This document shows positions 41,441 through 54,344 of a DNA stretch of 64,000 nt, piece after piece. A program made the position numbers and the translations under genes. How positions within the stretch are numbered: the first letter of the stretch is position 1; each line of letters opens with the position of its first letter. The notes under the pieces were generated by a model. That model made no database searches, was not told where the DNA came from, and was given only the letters and a program-made list of their open reading frames with translations. This DNA comes from Hippopus hippopus (taxonomy: Eukaryota > Mollusca > Bivalvia > Cardiida > Cardiidae), in the NCBI GenBank assembly GCA_946811185.2, contig OX328108.1:8576412-8640411 (forward strand), read 5' to 3'.

Positions 41441-44060
41441 TTTCATGCCAGCAGCAGATTCACGTTTTTTCCTGTATGTGCATATGGATGGTGTATGAAA
41501 TCGAATGTCGATTTGAATATCGAAATGAATATCATGCCAGCAGCAAATTCGCATTTTTTCATGTATGGGCTTAAGGATGGTGTATGAAATCGAATGTCGA
41601 TTTGAATATCGAAATGAATATCATGCCAGCAGCAGATTCGCGTTTTTTCCTGTATAGGCATATGGATGGTGTATGAAATCGAATATAGATTTGATTATCG
41701 AAATGAATTTCATGCTAGCAGCAAATTCGCGTTTTTTCCTGGACGGGCATAAGGATGGTGTAGGAAATGAAATGTCGATTTGAATATCGAAATGAATTTC
41801 ATGCTAGCAGCAGATTCGCGTTTTTTCATCTATGGGCATAAGGATGGTGTATGAAATCGAATGTCGATTTGAATATCGAAATGAATTTCATGCTAGCAGC
41901 AGATTCGCGTTTTTTCCTGTATGGGCATAAGGATGGTGTATGAAGTCGAATGTCGATTTGAATATCGAAATGAATATCATGCTAGCAGCAGATTCGCGTT
42001 TTTTCCTGTATGGGCATATGGATGGTGTATGAAATCGAATGTCGATTTGAATATCGAAATAAATTTCATGCCAGCAGCAGATTCGCGTTTTTTCCCGTAT
42101 AGGCATAAGGATGGTGTATGAAGTCAAATGTCGATTTGAATATCGAAATGAATATCATGCCAGCAGCAGATTCGCGTTTTTTCCTGTATGGGCATAAGGA
42201 TGGTGTATGAAGTCGAATGTCGATTTGAATATCGAAATGAATATCATGCTAGCAGCAGATTCGCTTTTTTCATGTATGGGCATGAAGATGGTGTATAAAG
42301 TCGAATGTCGATTTGAATATCGAAATGAATATCATGCTAGCAGCAGATTCGCGTTTTTTCCTGTATGGGCTTATGGATGGTGTATGAAATCGAATGTAGA
42401 TTTGAATATCGAACTGAATTTCATGCCAGCAGCAGATTCGCGTTTTTTCCTATATGGGCATAAGGATGGTGTATGAAATCGAATGTCGATTTGAATATCG
42501 AAATGAATATCATGCCAGCAGCAGATTCGCGTTTTTTTATGTATGGGATTCAGGATGGTGTTTGAAATCAAATGTCGATTTCAATATCGAAATGAATTTC
42601 ATGCCAGCAGCAGATTCGCGTTTTTTCATGTATGGGCATATGGATAGTGTATGAAATCGAATGTCGATTTGAATATCGAAATGAATTTCATGCTAGCAGC
42701 AGATTCGCGTTTTTTCATCTATGGGCATAAGGATGGTGTATGAAGTCGAATGTCGATTTGAATATCGAACTTAATTTGATGCTAGCAGCAGATTCGCGTT
42801 TTTTTATATATGGGCATAAGGATGGTGTATAAAGTCGAATGTCGATTTGAATATCGAAATGAATATCATGCCAGCAGCAGATTCGCGTTTTTTCCTGTAT
42901 GGGCATATGGATGGTCTATGAAATCGAATGTCGATTTGAATATCGAAATGAATTTCATGCCAGCAGCACAGTCGCGTTTTTTCCTGTATGGGCATAAGGA
43001 TGTTGTATGAAATCGAATGTCGATTTGAATATCGTAATGAATATCATGCCAGCAGCAGATTCGCGTTTTTTCATCTATGCGCATATGGATGGCGTATGAA
43101 ATCGAATGTCGATTTGAATATCGAAATGAATTTCATGCTAGCAGAAGATTCGCGTTTTTTATGTATGCGCATAAGGATGGTGTATGAAGTCGAATGTCGA
43201 TTTGAATATCGAAATGAATATCATACCAGCAGCAGATTCGCGTTTTTTCCTGTATGGGCATATGGATGGTCTATGAAATGGAAAGTCGATTTGAATTTCG
43301 AAATGAATTTCATGCTAGCAGTAGATTCGCGTTTTTTCCTGTATGGGCATAAGGATGGTGTATGAAATCGAATGTCGATTTGAATATCGAAATAAATATC
43401 ATGCCAGCAGCAAATTCGCATTTTTTCATGTGTGGGCATAAGGATGATGTATGAAATCGAATGTCGATTTGAATATCGAAATGAATTTCATGCCAGCAGC
43501 AGATTCGCGTTTTTTTTCCGTATAGGCATAAGGATGGTGTATGAAATCGAATGTCGATTTGAATATCGAAATGAATTTCATGCTAGCAGCAGATTCGCGT
43601 TTTTTTATGTATGGGATTCAGGATGGTGTTTGAAATCGAATGTCGATTTGAATATCGAAATGAATATCATGCAAGCAGCAGATTTGTGACTTTTTCATGT
43701 ATGGGCATAAGGATGGTGTATGAAATCGAAAGTCGATTTGAGTATCGAAATGAATATCATGCCAGCAGCAGATTCGTCTGTCTTTATGTATTGAATATGG
43801 ATGGTTTATGAAATCGATTGTCGATTCGAATATCGAAATGAATATCATGCCAGCAGCAGATTCGCTTTTTTTATGTATGGGCATCAGGATGATGTATGAA
43901 ATCGAATGTCGATTTGAATATCGAAATGAATATCATGCTAGCAGCAGATTCGCGTTTTTTTATGTATAGGCATAGGGATGCTATATGAAATCGAATGTCG
44001 ATTTGAATATCGAACTGAATTTCATGCTAGCAGCAAATTCGCTAAAATTTCTGTACGCGC
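41441..44060 (+). repeat. Left arm: 89-bp tandem array, regular part
   Basis: Unit landmarks: TCGAATGTCGATTTGAATAT, CGAAATGAATATCATGCCAG, CAGCAGATTCGCG, T6, CCTGTATGGGCATAAGGATG, GTGTATGAAA. GTGTATGAAA falls at 41491, 41580 and 41669 (period 89). Common variants are ATCATGCC/TTCATGCT and CATAAGG/CATATGG. Because 89 is not a multiple of three, the many 60-146-codon ORFs here rotate through frames and are not genes. Confidence 0.95.
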
Positions 44061-45640
44061 ATGAAGATGATGCATGAAATACAATGTAGATTTGAATATC
44101 GAACTTAATTTCATGGAAGCAGCAGATTCGAAAAAACTTTGTAGGGGCATGAAAGTGATGAATGAAATCGTTTGTAGGTTTGAAAATCGAACTGAATTTC
44201 ATGCTAGCAGCTGTACTGGCGTGAAAGTAATGCATGAAACCGAATGTATATTTGAATGTTGAACTGAATTTCATGCTAACAGCAGATTCGCTTGATTTTT
44301 TGAACGGGCATAAAGACTGTGTATGCAATTGAATATAGATTTGAATGTTGAACTGAATTTCATACGGTAATCTTTCTATACGGTCATGTAGATGGATTAT
44401 TAATCCGAATTGAGATTTCAATTTGGAACTGAATTGAATGCTAGCAGAAGATTCGGTTAAATTTTTAAATGGTCATGTAGATGGATTATTTAGTCGAATT
44501 ATGATTTTAATTTGGAACTGAATTTCATGCTAGTAGCAGATACAAAAAAAAAAAAAAAAAAAATCTGTATGTTATGCAGATACAGTATGAAATCCAAAGT
44601 AGATTTCAATATCGAACTGAATTTCATGCTTGCAGCAGATTCGCTAAATGTTTGTATGGGCATTGGGATTTTGTATGGAATTGAATATAGAGTTGAATAT
44701 CGAACTGAATCTTAGGCTAGTAGGGATTCGCCAATATTTCTTCACGGGCTGTAGATGATGTATGAAATCGAATGTAGGTTTGAATATCGAACTGAATCTC
44801 ATGCTAGCAGCAGATTCGCCAAAATTTCTGCCCGGGCCCGTAGATGATTTATTAAATCGAATGTAGATTTGAATGTTGAAGTGAAGTTCATGCTAGCAGC
44901 AGATTCGGAAAAAAATCTATATGGACATATTGATTGTTTATGCAATCAAATGTAGGTTTGAATATCGAAGTGAATTTTCTGTTTGCAGCAGAATCGCAAA
45001 AAAAGTCAATATGAGGATGTAGATAATGAGTGAAATCAAATGTTAATTTAGGCACGAAGATGGCGTTTTAAATGAAGAGCAGGTTTTGGATAAGCAAAAA
45101 TATTTGTAGATTTGCAAAAATATCCATATGGACATATGAATGATATTTGGGATCAAATATCATTTGAAATATCTATCTGAATTTCATGCAAGAAGCCGAT
45201 TCGCAAAAATACCAACATTGGCATTTAAATATTGGTATGATTTCATGACGGCATTAGATTCTTTACAGAAAAATTACCCGTACTTATAATTCTTATAAGA
45301 AATTAAATATCGATTTGAATATAGATATGAATTTTATGCAAACAACGGATTTGCGAAATTTCCACATGGTCGTAGGCAAGGTGGGGTTTAACACCGAATA
45401 ACGATTTTGAATGTCATACTAGAATATGGTTCGAAATAATTTCTCTGCGGACATGAAAATGGTCTATGAAATCAAATATAGAATTAATAATTTATACGAG
45501 TTTTATGTCGGCAGCTGATCCATGAAATCTTTAAATTTGAGCATGTAAACAGTTTATGAAATCGAATAAAGATTTCAAAATCGATTTGATTCTTATGTCA
45601 GAAGCAGTTCGGTAAAAACCAACATTAATTTGTGAACATA
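44061..45640 (+). repeat. Left arm: degenerate inner units
   Basis: The units remain recognisable (ATGAAATCGAATGTAGGTTT, GAATTTCATGCTAGCAGCAG) but diverge step by step inward. By 45400 only GTCGGCAGCTGATCC and TATGAAATCGAATAAAGATT are left. An A20-type run interrupts one unit at 44546. Confidence 0.8.
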
Positions 45641-46127
45641 TTACCCTGTCTTATATGAAATTTTGTAGTATCTTTTAAGGGGTCGCTAACTAGAGCACTT
45701 CTATTGGTAGTGACTGACCGATCGCTCGATTGATTGATCGAGTGATTGAGTGGTTATTTATTTTATAAATATATATTCACTTGCTCACTTAATGCATTTA
45801 TTCTAGGCGTCTGTTCATTTGTCCATTTTTTCTTTTGTTCCATATTTTTGTTTGGTCCATTTTTTGACCTTGCATTTCGTTATCGTTGCAAAGTTCCAAA
45901 ACTTGATTTTCATATTTTTTGCAAGTGCCATTTTCAGGTTGTAATTTAGTTGTGCAGTGTTTCTCATTCTAACCATATTTGCTGAATACTTCTTTTTTTC
46001 CCCTTCTTATCTGTTGTATATATTTCATTACTGTTGTTAAAATGTTCACCGATTTGGAGGAAAAACAATAAAAATGACAATAATGGATATCGATAAATGA
46101 ATGCTCATGTATAAAGTGTGTACAATC
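45641..46127. other. Loop of the foldback element, no gene seen
   Basis: ATTGATTGATCGAGTGATTG-like simple sequence at about 45725 and a 67-codon hydrophobic ORF (45746-45949) with no known match. Confidence 0.4.
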
Positions 46128-46315
46128 TAATACTGACGCGAGTTTCATGCGAGCAGCAGATTTCCATACGACATTGTATTTGCATATATACATGCAAATG
46201 GTGTATAAAGTCGAATAACGATTTGAATATCAAAATGAATTTCATACTGCAGTATGATACACAAAAATTTCAACGCGGGCATACAGATGGTGTATGCAAT
46301 CGAATATATTTAGAC
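46128..46315 (+). repeat. Isolated degenerate 89-bp units
   Basis: GTTTCATGCGAGCAGCAGAT, ATGGTGTATAAAGTCGAATA, ACGATTTGAATATCAAAATG and GATGGTGTATGCAATCGAAT show that the array once extended into the loop. Confidence 0.7.
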
Positions 46316-46415
46316 AAGTGATTTCACCAAACAAAATAGTTATGAAATGAAATCAAACAACATGCCGACGGCCAGATCAAGTATAAAGTTTTTGACGAAC
46401 TGCCTTTCTGAATTG

Positions 46416-46726
46416 GACCAGCCCGCATTGCTCAGGTGTTAGAGCGTACCTGAATTGTAAACGTCAAGTCTTTGGTTATTATAGGGTGAGAGTTCAAGCC
46501 TCACGGCTGACCATCTATAATTACCAATAGTCTTTCGGATGAGACGTTAAACCGATTTCGCGTGTGACGGTGCCATAAACCGAGCACGTTAAAGAACAGG
46601 GCGTAACTTAGGGTGGTTGTAACCTGTATGTTGCACTATCCCTCGGAACAAAACTAACAGTCTTCAGGGGGCGTCGCCCATATGGGAAACAGGTGGTGAC
46701 AATAAATAAACGCAAATTCAATCAAT
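46416..46726 (+). mobile_element. S1 SINE with target duplication
   Basis: CTTTCTGAATTG (46404-46415) and CTTTCTGAGTTG (46727-46738) flank it with one mismatch. Head GCATTGCTCAGGTGTTAGAG, B-box GAGTTCAAGCCTCACGGC, body ATAGTCTTTCGGATGAGACG, tail GCAAATTCAATCAAT. Confidence 0.85.
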
Positions 46727-46738
46727 CTTTCTGAGTTG

Positions 46739-46990
46739 ACCAGCCGGCAAAGCTCAACTGGTACAGCGTAGGACATATAAGCATCAAGTCTTGGGTCACT
46801 TCAGGGTGTGGGTTCGAGCCCCATGGCTGGCTATCTAAAAATACTAATAGTCTTTCGGATGAGACGTTAAATCGAGGTCCCGTGTGGCAGTACTTTACAC
46901 TGACAGAAACAGGCTCAACTCAGTGTGGGTTTCGTTCTGTATCCCGCAATATGCCCTGTAACAAAATAAAAAGTCTTCAAGAAGTAGGCC
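46739..46990 (+). mobile_element. S1 SINE, tail truncated
   Basis: It begins ACCAGCCGGCAAAGCTCAAC directly after the previous SINE's duplication, with GGGTTCGAGCCCCATGGC and the usual body. The last recognisable part is CAAAATAAAAAGTCTTCAAG. Two S1 copies therefore stand head to tail. Confidence 0.75.
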
Positions 46991-47254
46991 CAGAAACATC
47001 CGTCACTAGAGGGGATATCCCCTGTCTTGCTTCCCCACCCCCCACCCCCCCCACACACACTTGTGCCTTCGGCTGTCAGGGAACGCCAAATGCATTCCAT
47101 TGCATTGCATTCCATAGCCGTACCACTTTTAACAAGCCGACAACGGCCCTGACTTGTAAAAAAATAATTACTGCGCATGTTTCCATGATTTTTCAAATGC
47201 GACCAATTGCAGGGTCGTAAGAAGTCGTATTTGTACAGCAGTAGGTAAAATTTG

Positions 47255-47405
47255 ATTTTGAACTCAAATTATTAAATTTGTCTTTAATGGATCAGAAACA
47301 TTGTGGGAAAAGGAGAAAGTCCCGGTTACCAACATTTTCACATTTTCCCACAAAAGCCGTCTACCTCAGGATCGTCAAATTCGGAATTATGTGGTTAAAA
47401 TTTAA
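47255..47405 (+). mobile_element. Family A element, partial
   Basis: AAATTTGTCTTTAATGGATC, AAACATTGTGGGAAAAGGAG and TTTCACATTTTCCCACAAAA are followed by CGGAATTATGTGGTTAAAAT. Confidence 0.65.
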
Positions 47406-47690
47406 TTACATACACGTATACCTCTCCCCACGGAGCAATCTCAAAACGATGCTTTTCACCACGATGTTTCATGAGTGTACAAGGGCTTACTAGCGCTTTC
47501 TCGATGATTTCAGTTGACATGAAGGCGAAACAGCTTGCCTGCAGATCCAAAGACGGGTTTTAGATAGTAAGGAACCATGAATATGTGAATTGTCGCCGTT
47601 AAACACATTTGGCATGGCATTAATCACCACACATTTGAATATAAAAACTGAATAAAAATCATAACAGCTGTAGACCTCTATCTTATTTAG

Positions 47691-48231
47691 GCCCCCGTCA
47701 CACCAAACTAGTTCTTAGAACGTCTTACCCCTCCCTGACAAAATCGTCTTACCCCGCCCAGACATAATCGGAAAACGGGTTGCGGGTAGAACGTGTAATT
47801 TCTGCCTGATAATGCCTGAAGCCCCTGTCTCACCGAACTTGTTCATAGAAAGTCTTGACCCGGTCAACAAAAATCGTAAATCGGGCTGCGGTCGGGATAG
47901 GACGTGTAATTTCTGTCGGTAAAATGCAAACGCACTGCCATTTGATGCCCGACTACACCGCGATAGGATCGAAGTATGGCAGTTCCGTTTGTAGTATGTC
48001 AATGTCGTTTTAAGTACGTTGTCACTCCGTCTTATTACAGGGAGGGTTGGACGGCAAAAAATTTGAGCAGGCTCAAAGTTCTGGAGCACCTTTCCCGTCC
48101 TAACCCGTCCATTAAGTTCGTAAACAGATCGTGAAAGGTTGCTTATACGTTCACTCCGTTCGAAAACAGTTTAAGTCCGTTTTGCAACTAATTTCGGAAC
48201 GGAGTGAGAACGAGTTTGGTGTGACGGGGGC
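47691..48231. mobile_element. 541-bp MITE with 19-bp perfect terminal inverted repeats
   Basis: GCCCCCGTCACACCAAACT at 47691-47709 is exactly inverted at 48213-48231. An internal partial copy GCCCCTGTCTCACCGAACTT lies at 47821. ORFs on the minus strand (124 codons) reflect its GC-rich composition. Its superfamily is uncertain, and no clean target duplication is seen. Confidence 0.8.
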
Positions 48232-48264
48232 ATTACCTACAGTTGATAGTAATAAAAATGGGGT

Positions 48265-48375
48265 AAGTTGTCTCAGAATTTGGGGCGAGTTGTCTTTTGA
48301 AAGTAGGGCGAGTTGTCTTGGGGCGAATTTTTTGTGGGGCGAGTTGTCTTTTAGGGCGAGTTGTCCTGCACCCGA
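48265..48375 (+). repeat. GGGCGAGTTGTC short tandem repeat
   Basis: Five to six irregularly spaced copies of GGGGCGAGTTGTCTT, ending TCCTGCACCCGACAAGTG. Confidence 0.85.
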
Positions 48376-48384
48376 CAAGTGATA

Positions 48385-48545
48385 CTAGTTTCATGGCGGC
48401 AACTGATTCGCGAAACTTTCGATTTGAGCATGTAACTTGTTTATGAAGTCGAATAAAGATTTCATCAGCGATTTAAATCTCATGTCAGCAGCAGATCGAA
48501 AAAAACAAGCAGCAAGTTGTGAAAATAGTACCCTGTAATTCATTG
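48385..48545 (+). repeat. Second copy of the arm/loop boundary segment
   Basis: GGCGGCAACTGATTCGCGAA, TTTGAGCATGTAAC, ATGAAGTCGAATAAAGATTT and ATAGTACCCTGTAATT are a direct, diverged copy of 45510-45660. Confidence 0.7.
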
Positions 48546-49780
48546 CTTCAGAATTCTAGAAGACAAGTCAAGTTGTAAAATAAAAGTGTCGTCGTGATGG
48601 TAAGTTCTTATCTGTTATTATTGTGCCTTAAAGATTCTACCCTCTGAAAGCAAACCTGAGTCGGTTATACGTACAGTTTTATGACAAATAGAGGTTTTTT
48701 TTTTAGCTCACATGAGTAGAAATTAAGACCCAGTTTGGACTTTTCTTAAGTAGCCGCACTGCCAAATCAAATCCAATTTCTTGTATATAACTTTACTTCT
48801 CATGTAAAGTGAAAGTTAGTTTAAAAAAAACTTATCTGCTTTAAGCCTTTGTCTTAGTAGCTATTTTTAAACAGGCAACCTTATGCAAATAGTATGAAGT
48901 TTCTTAAAAATGGAAGCGGGTGAATATATTACTGATGGATGACTACAGAATTCGACTACTACCACTACTACTACTACCACCACTACTTGTACTTAATTAG
49001 TCTACACTAGTAAAGGTAATGTCTGTTCACATGACACACTTAGAATATGAAGAATAACAAAAATATGCTGTAATTTTTTGCATAACGTCCAAAGGTTGTG
49101 AAAAAGAACATTTACTTGCCTTTATTTAGTCTGGGGGTTTTAAGTAATTAGTCAAATTATTTTTCTCAATTTCTTTTTTCGACGTAGCTGAGTGATCTTA
49201 CTTTAGTTCAGTCAGCCTTGCACCGTGTTTTGTTGTATCATGTGGTTTTTCAATACCCATAAAACATTGACATAACGTTACTCCTTACATAGTTGCACTC
49301 CTTTCTATGTTCTAGTATGAAAACTGTACAAAGATAATTTTATTTCTACATAAAAAAATGACAACATAAATGCATTATACATGAGATAAAATGGACATGA
49401 TAATGAAACTATGTCAAACTATATTTGAATCTACAGGGTGACACACACACACAAAAAAAGGTTATGCATCCCTTATTTCCATTTTGTTCATTCTGTAGAT
49501 GATTTTATAGCAGATAAATTTCTAATATATATTCAATGCTTTTTATCTACCAATATTGACATTTCACTCACAAGAAGAAACTACTTTCACGTTCACTGGT
49601 TTAAATCATTGACCTTTTTGTGAGGTGAATGCTATTTTTGTGTACATGCATACAAGAAAGAACGTATCTTGTGCAATAGACGACTTTTCCCATGCGTTTT
49701 AAGAAATTCACAATCATCTTGAATAAACAGCCTATCTGACAACAATAAGTACTTGGGCATATTTAGGTGACAAATTGTTC
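48546..49780. other. Loop of the foldback element, right part, no gene seen
   Basis: AT-rich. It includes an ACTACC trinucleotide stretch at 48955-48987 and TAGCTCACATGAG at 48706. I see no ORF above about 60 codons with any recognisable feature. Confidence 0.45.
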
Positions 49781-49956
49781 TAAATTGCTAGCATGAAATT
49801 CGGTTCGATATTCAAATCTACATTATATTTCATGCACAGTCTTTATGCCCGTACAGGTATTTTAGCAAATTTGCTGCTGGCATGAATCTCAGTTCGATAG
49901 TCATACCTACATTCGATTTCACGCATCATCTATTGCTAGTACAGAAATTTTAGCAC
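49781..49956 (-). repeat. Right arm: degenerate inner units
   Basis: CTAGCATGAAATTCGGTTCG, ATTCAAATCTACATT and TGCTGCTGGCATGAATCTCA mirror the left inner units. The last one breaks at TTTTAGCA, where the next insertion begins. Confidence 0.8.
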
Positions 49957-51371
49957 TGCACTCCGTATTATTGCAACAAACACAAATGCCACGTTTCAAG
50001 TCAATCGGACTGGAGATGACAAAGTTATGCTCCGGACAAAGAACTGGATGCCGCCCGCCCGCCTGCCCGTCCGTACGCCATGGGTGATCCCATAATACGT
50101 CCCGTCTTCGACGGGCGTATAAAAATGAAGATCAAAGTGGAATTACTCAAAATCCGCGCTAGGTAGAGTTATTGTTCTTGCGCACAGTGCTCTGTAATAT
50201 TGCAACAAACATGCATACCAAGTTTGAAGTCGTTCTGACTTGAAATGACAAAGTTATATTCCGGACAAGCATTAAATGCTGTAAAAATGACGATCAAAAG
50301 GAAATAACTCAAAGACAGCACGAGGTAGAGTTACAATTCTTGTGCACTGCACTTCCAAATATTGCAACAAATAAGCATACCATATTTCAAGTCATTCCTA
50401 CTTAAGATGACAAAGTTATGCCCAGGACAAGCAAGAAATGCTGTAAAAATGAAGGTCGAAGGGGGAATAACTCAAAATTCGTGCTAGGAAGAGTAATGGT
50501 TCTTATGCACTGCACTCCGTAATTTTTCAACAATCATGCATACCAAATTTGAAGATGTTCAGGCTAGAGATGACAAAGTTATATTCCGGACAAGCAGAAA
50601 ATGCTGTAAAAATGACGATCAAAGGGAAATAACACATAGACAGTACGAGGTAGAGTTATGGTTCTTTCACACTGCACTCCGTATTATTGCAACAAACACA
50701 AATGCCAAGTTTCAAGTCAATCGGACTGGAGATGACAAAGTTATGCTCCGGACAAAGAACTATTCTATACAACTTTTAAATTCAAGGGCAAATAACTCCA
50801 GTCGTTCTGTTCCGATTAGACCCATAATCAAACTCATCCGAGATCTTATGGTCATAAATATTTTGACCAAGTTTGATGCTGATTGGTTAAAAATTGTAGA
50901 TGCTAGAGTGTAAACTAAGTCAAGTATAGCAATTTTTCTTATTCAAGGGCAAATAACTCCAGTTGTTCTTGTCCGATTAGACCCATACTCGAACTCATCC
51001 CAGATCTTATGGTCATATATATTTTGACCAAGTTTGGTGCTGATTGATTGTTATTTGTAGATGCTAGAGTGTAAACAACGTCAAATATAGCAATTTTTCT
51101 AATTCAAGGGCAAATAACTCCAGTTGTTCTTGTTCGATTAGACCCATAATCGAACTCATTCGAGATCTTATGGTCATATATATTTTGACCAAGTTTGGTG
51201 CTGATTGGTTAATATTTGTAGATGCTAGAGTGTAAACAAAAAAATGTGAACGGACGGACGACGGACGAACGGACGGATGACGGATGGACGGAAGGACGGA
51301 CGGACGACGGATGCCGAAGGACGGTGAGTGATCACAATAGCTCTTCCTGAGCACGAAGTGCTCAGGTGAGC
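49957..51371 (+). mobile_element. 1.4-kb insertion with minisatellites and Helitron-like 3' hairpin
   Basis: It interrupts the right arm between TTTTAGCA and AAAGGCGAATCTGC. 49957-50755 has about five units of roughly 150 bp (TGCACTCCGTAATATTGCAA, ATGACAAAGTTATATTCCGG). 50770-51240 has three units of about 160 bp (AAGGGCAAATAACTCCAGTT, GATCTTATGGTCATA). (GGACGGAC)n follows at 51248-51310, and it ends TGAGCACGAAGTGCTCAGGT, GAGCTAA. A hairpin a few bases before a CTAA end is what Helitrons have; no Rep/helicase is encoded. Confidence 0.7.
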
Positions 51372-54344
51372 TAAAAAGGCGAATCTGCTGCTGGCATGAA
51401 ATTCATTTCGACTTTCAAATCTACATTCGGTTTCATACACCATCCTTATGCCATACATTAAAAAACGCGAATCTGCTGCTGGCATGATATTCATTTCGAT
51501 ATTCAAATCGACATTCGATTTCATACACCATCCGTATGCACATACAGGAAAAAACGCGAATCTGCTGCTAGCATGAAATTTATTTCGATATTCAAATCTA
51601 CATTCGATTTCATAGACCATCCATCTGCCCATACAGAAAAAAACTCGAATCTGCTGCTGCCATGATATTCATTTCGATATTCAAATCGACATTCGACTTT
51701 ATACACCATTCTTATGCACATACATAAAAAAATGCGAATATGCTGCTGGCATGATATTCATTTCGATATTCAAATCGACATTCGACTTCATACACCATCC
51801 TTATGCCCATTGATGAAAAAACGCGAATCTGCTGCTGGCATGATATTCAGTTCGATATTCAAATCGACATTCGATTTCATAGACCATCCTTATGGCCATA
51901 GATGAAAAAACGCGAATCTGCTGCTGGCATGATATTCAGTTCGATATTCAAATCGACATTCGATTTCATAGACCATCCATATGCCCATACAGGAAAAAAC
52001 GCGAATCTGCTGCTGGCATGATATTCATTTCGATATTCAAATCGACATTCCATTTCATGCTCCAACCTTAGGCCCATACAGGAAAAAACGCGAATCTGCT
52101 ACTAGCATGAAATTCATTTCGATATTCAAATCGACATTCGATTTCATAGACCATCCATATGCCCATAGATGAAAAAACGCGAATCTGCTGCTGGCATGAT
52201 ATTCATTTCGGTATTCAAATCGACATTCGATTTCATACACCATCCTTATGCCGATATATGAAAAAACGCGAATCTGCTGCTAGCATGATATTCATTTCGA
52301 TATTCAAATCTACATTCGATTTCATAGACCATCCATATGCCCATACAGGAAAAAACGCGAATCTGCTGCTGGCATGATATTCATTTCGATATTCAAATCG
52401 ACATTCGACTTTATACACCATCCTTATGCCCATACATCAAAAAAAGCGAATCTTCTGCTAGTATGAAATTCATTTCGATATTCAAATCTACATTCGACTT
52501 CATACACCATCCTTATGCCCATACAGGAAAAAACGCGAATCTGCTGCTGGCATGATATTCATTTCGATATTCAAATCGACATTCGATTTCATAGACCATC
52601 CATATCCTCATACAGGAAAAAACGCGAATCTGCTGCTAGCATGAAATTCATTTCGATATTCAAATCTACATTCAATTTCATAGACCATTCATATGCCCAT
52701 ACAGGAAAAAACGCGAATCTGCTGCTGGCATGATATTCATTTCGATATTCAAATCGACATTCGACTTTATACACCATCCTTATGCCCATACATAAAAAAA
52801 CGCGAATCTGCTGCTAGCATGAAATCCATTTCGATATTCAAATCGACATTCGACTTTTTACACCATCGTTATGTCCATACAGGAAAAAACGCGAATCTGC
52901 TGCTGGCATGATATTCATTTCGATATTCAAATCGACATTCCATTTCATACACCATCCTTATGCCCATACATGAAAAAACGTGAATCTGCTGCTGGCATGA
53001 TATTCATTTCGATATTCAAATCGACATTCGATTTCATAGACCATCCATATGCCCATAGATGAAAAAACGCGAATCTGCTGCTGGCATGATATTCATTTCG
53101 ATATTCAAATCGACATTCAATTTCATAGACCATCCATATGCCCATAAAGGAAAAAACGCGAATCTGCTGCTGGCATGATATTCATTTCGATATTCAAATC
53201 GACATTCGATTTCATGCTCCAACCTTATGCCCATGCAGGAAAAAACGCGAATCTGCTGCTAGCATGAAATTCATTTCGATATTCAAATCGACATTCGATT
53301 TCATACACCATCCATATGCCCATACACGAAAAAACGCGAATCTGCTGCTGGCATGATATTCATTTCGATATTCAAATCGACATTCGACTTTATACACCAT
53401 CCTTATGCCCATACATAAAAAAACGCGAATCTGCTGCTAGCATGATATTCATTTCGATATTCAAATCGACATTCGACTTCATACACCATTCTTATGCCAC
53501 TAGATGAAAAAACGCGAATCTGCTGCTAGCATGATATTCATTTCGATATTCAAATCGACATTCAACTTCATACACCATTCTTATGCCGATACATAAAAAA
53601 ATGCGAATCTGCTGCTAGCATGAAATCCATTTCGATATTCAAATCGACATTCGATTTCATACACCATCCTTATGCCCATACAGGAAAAAACGCGAATCTC
53701 CTGCTGGCATGATATTCATTTCGATATTCAAATCGACATTCGACTTCATACACCATCCTTATGCCCATTCATGAAAAAATGCGAATTTGCTGCTAGCATG
53801 ATATTCATTTCGATATTCAAATCGACATTCGATTTCATACACCATCCTTATGCACATACAGGAAAAAACGCGAATCTGCTGCTAGCATGAAATTCATTTC
53901 GATATTCAAATCGACATTCCATTTCATACACCATTCTTATGACCATACAGGAAAAAACGCGAATTTGCTGCTAGCATGAAATTCATTTCGATATTCAAAT
54001 CTACATTCGATTTCATAGACCATCCATATGCCTATACAGGAAAAAACGTGAATCTGCTGCTGGCATGATATTCATTTCGATATTCAAATCAACATTCGAT
54101 TTCATACACCATCCTTAGGCCCATACATGAAAAAATGCGAATTTGCTGCTGGCATGAAATTCATTTCGATATTCAAATCGACATTCGATTTCATACACCA
54201 TTGATATGCCTATACATAAAATCAGACGAATCTGCTGCTGGCATGAAATTCATTTCGATATTCCAATTGACATTCGATTTCATACACCATCGATATGCCC
54301 CTACATAAAAAAAAAAAACCGCGAATCTGATGCTAGCATGAAAT
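51372..54344 (-). repeat. Right arm: 89-bp tandem array, regular part
   Basis: Inverted copy of the left array: CGCGAATCTGCTGCTGGCAT, GATATTCATTTCGATATTCA, AATCGACATTCGATTTCATA, CACCATCCTTATGCCCATAC. Starts of the peptide MPIQEKTRICC recur every 178 bp (52337, 52515, 52693), that is two units, confirming the period. Confidence 0.95.

Noticed and set aside
41441..44060. Regular repeats suggestive of a CRISPR array
   Set aside because: The units are contiguous without unique spacers, 89 bp long, inside eukaryotic DNA and part of an inverted-arm transposon.
41270..44421. Dozens of ORFs of 60-146 codons in the 89-bp array (left arm, likewise 51225-54463 on the right)
   Set aside because: The period of 89 is not a multiple of three, so each ORF is about two units read in rotating frames. 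Near-identical peptides appear on both strands. They are a by-product of the tandem repeat.
46882..47220. 112-codon ORF in the foldback loop
   Set aside because: It starts inside an S1 SINE and crosses a C-rich run; no domain is recognisable, so it is not a transposase.
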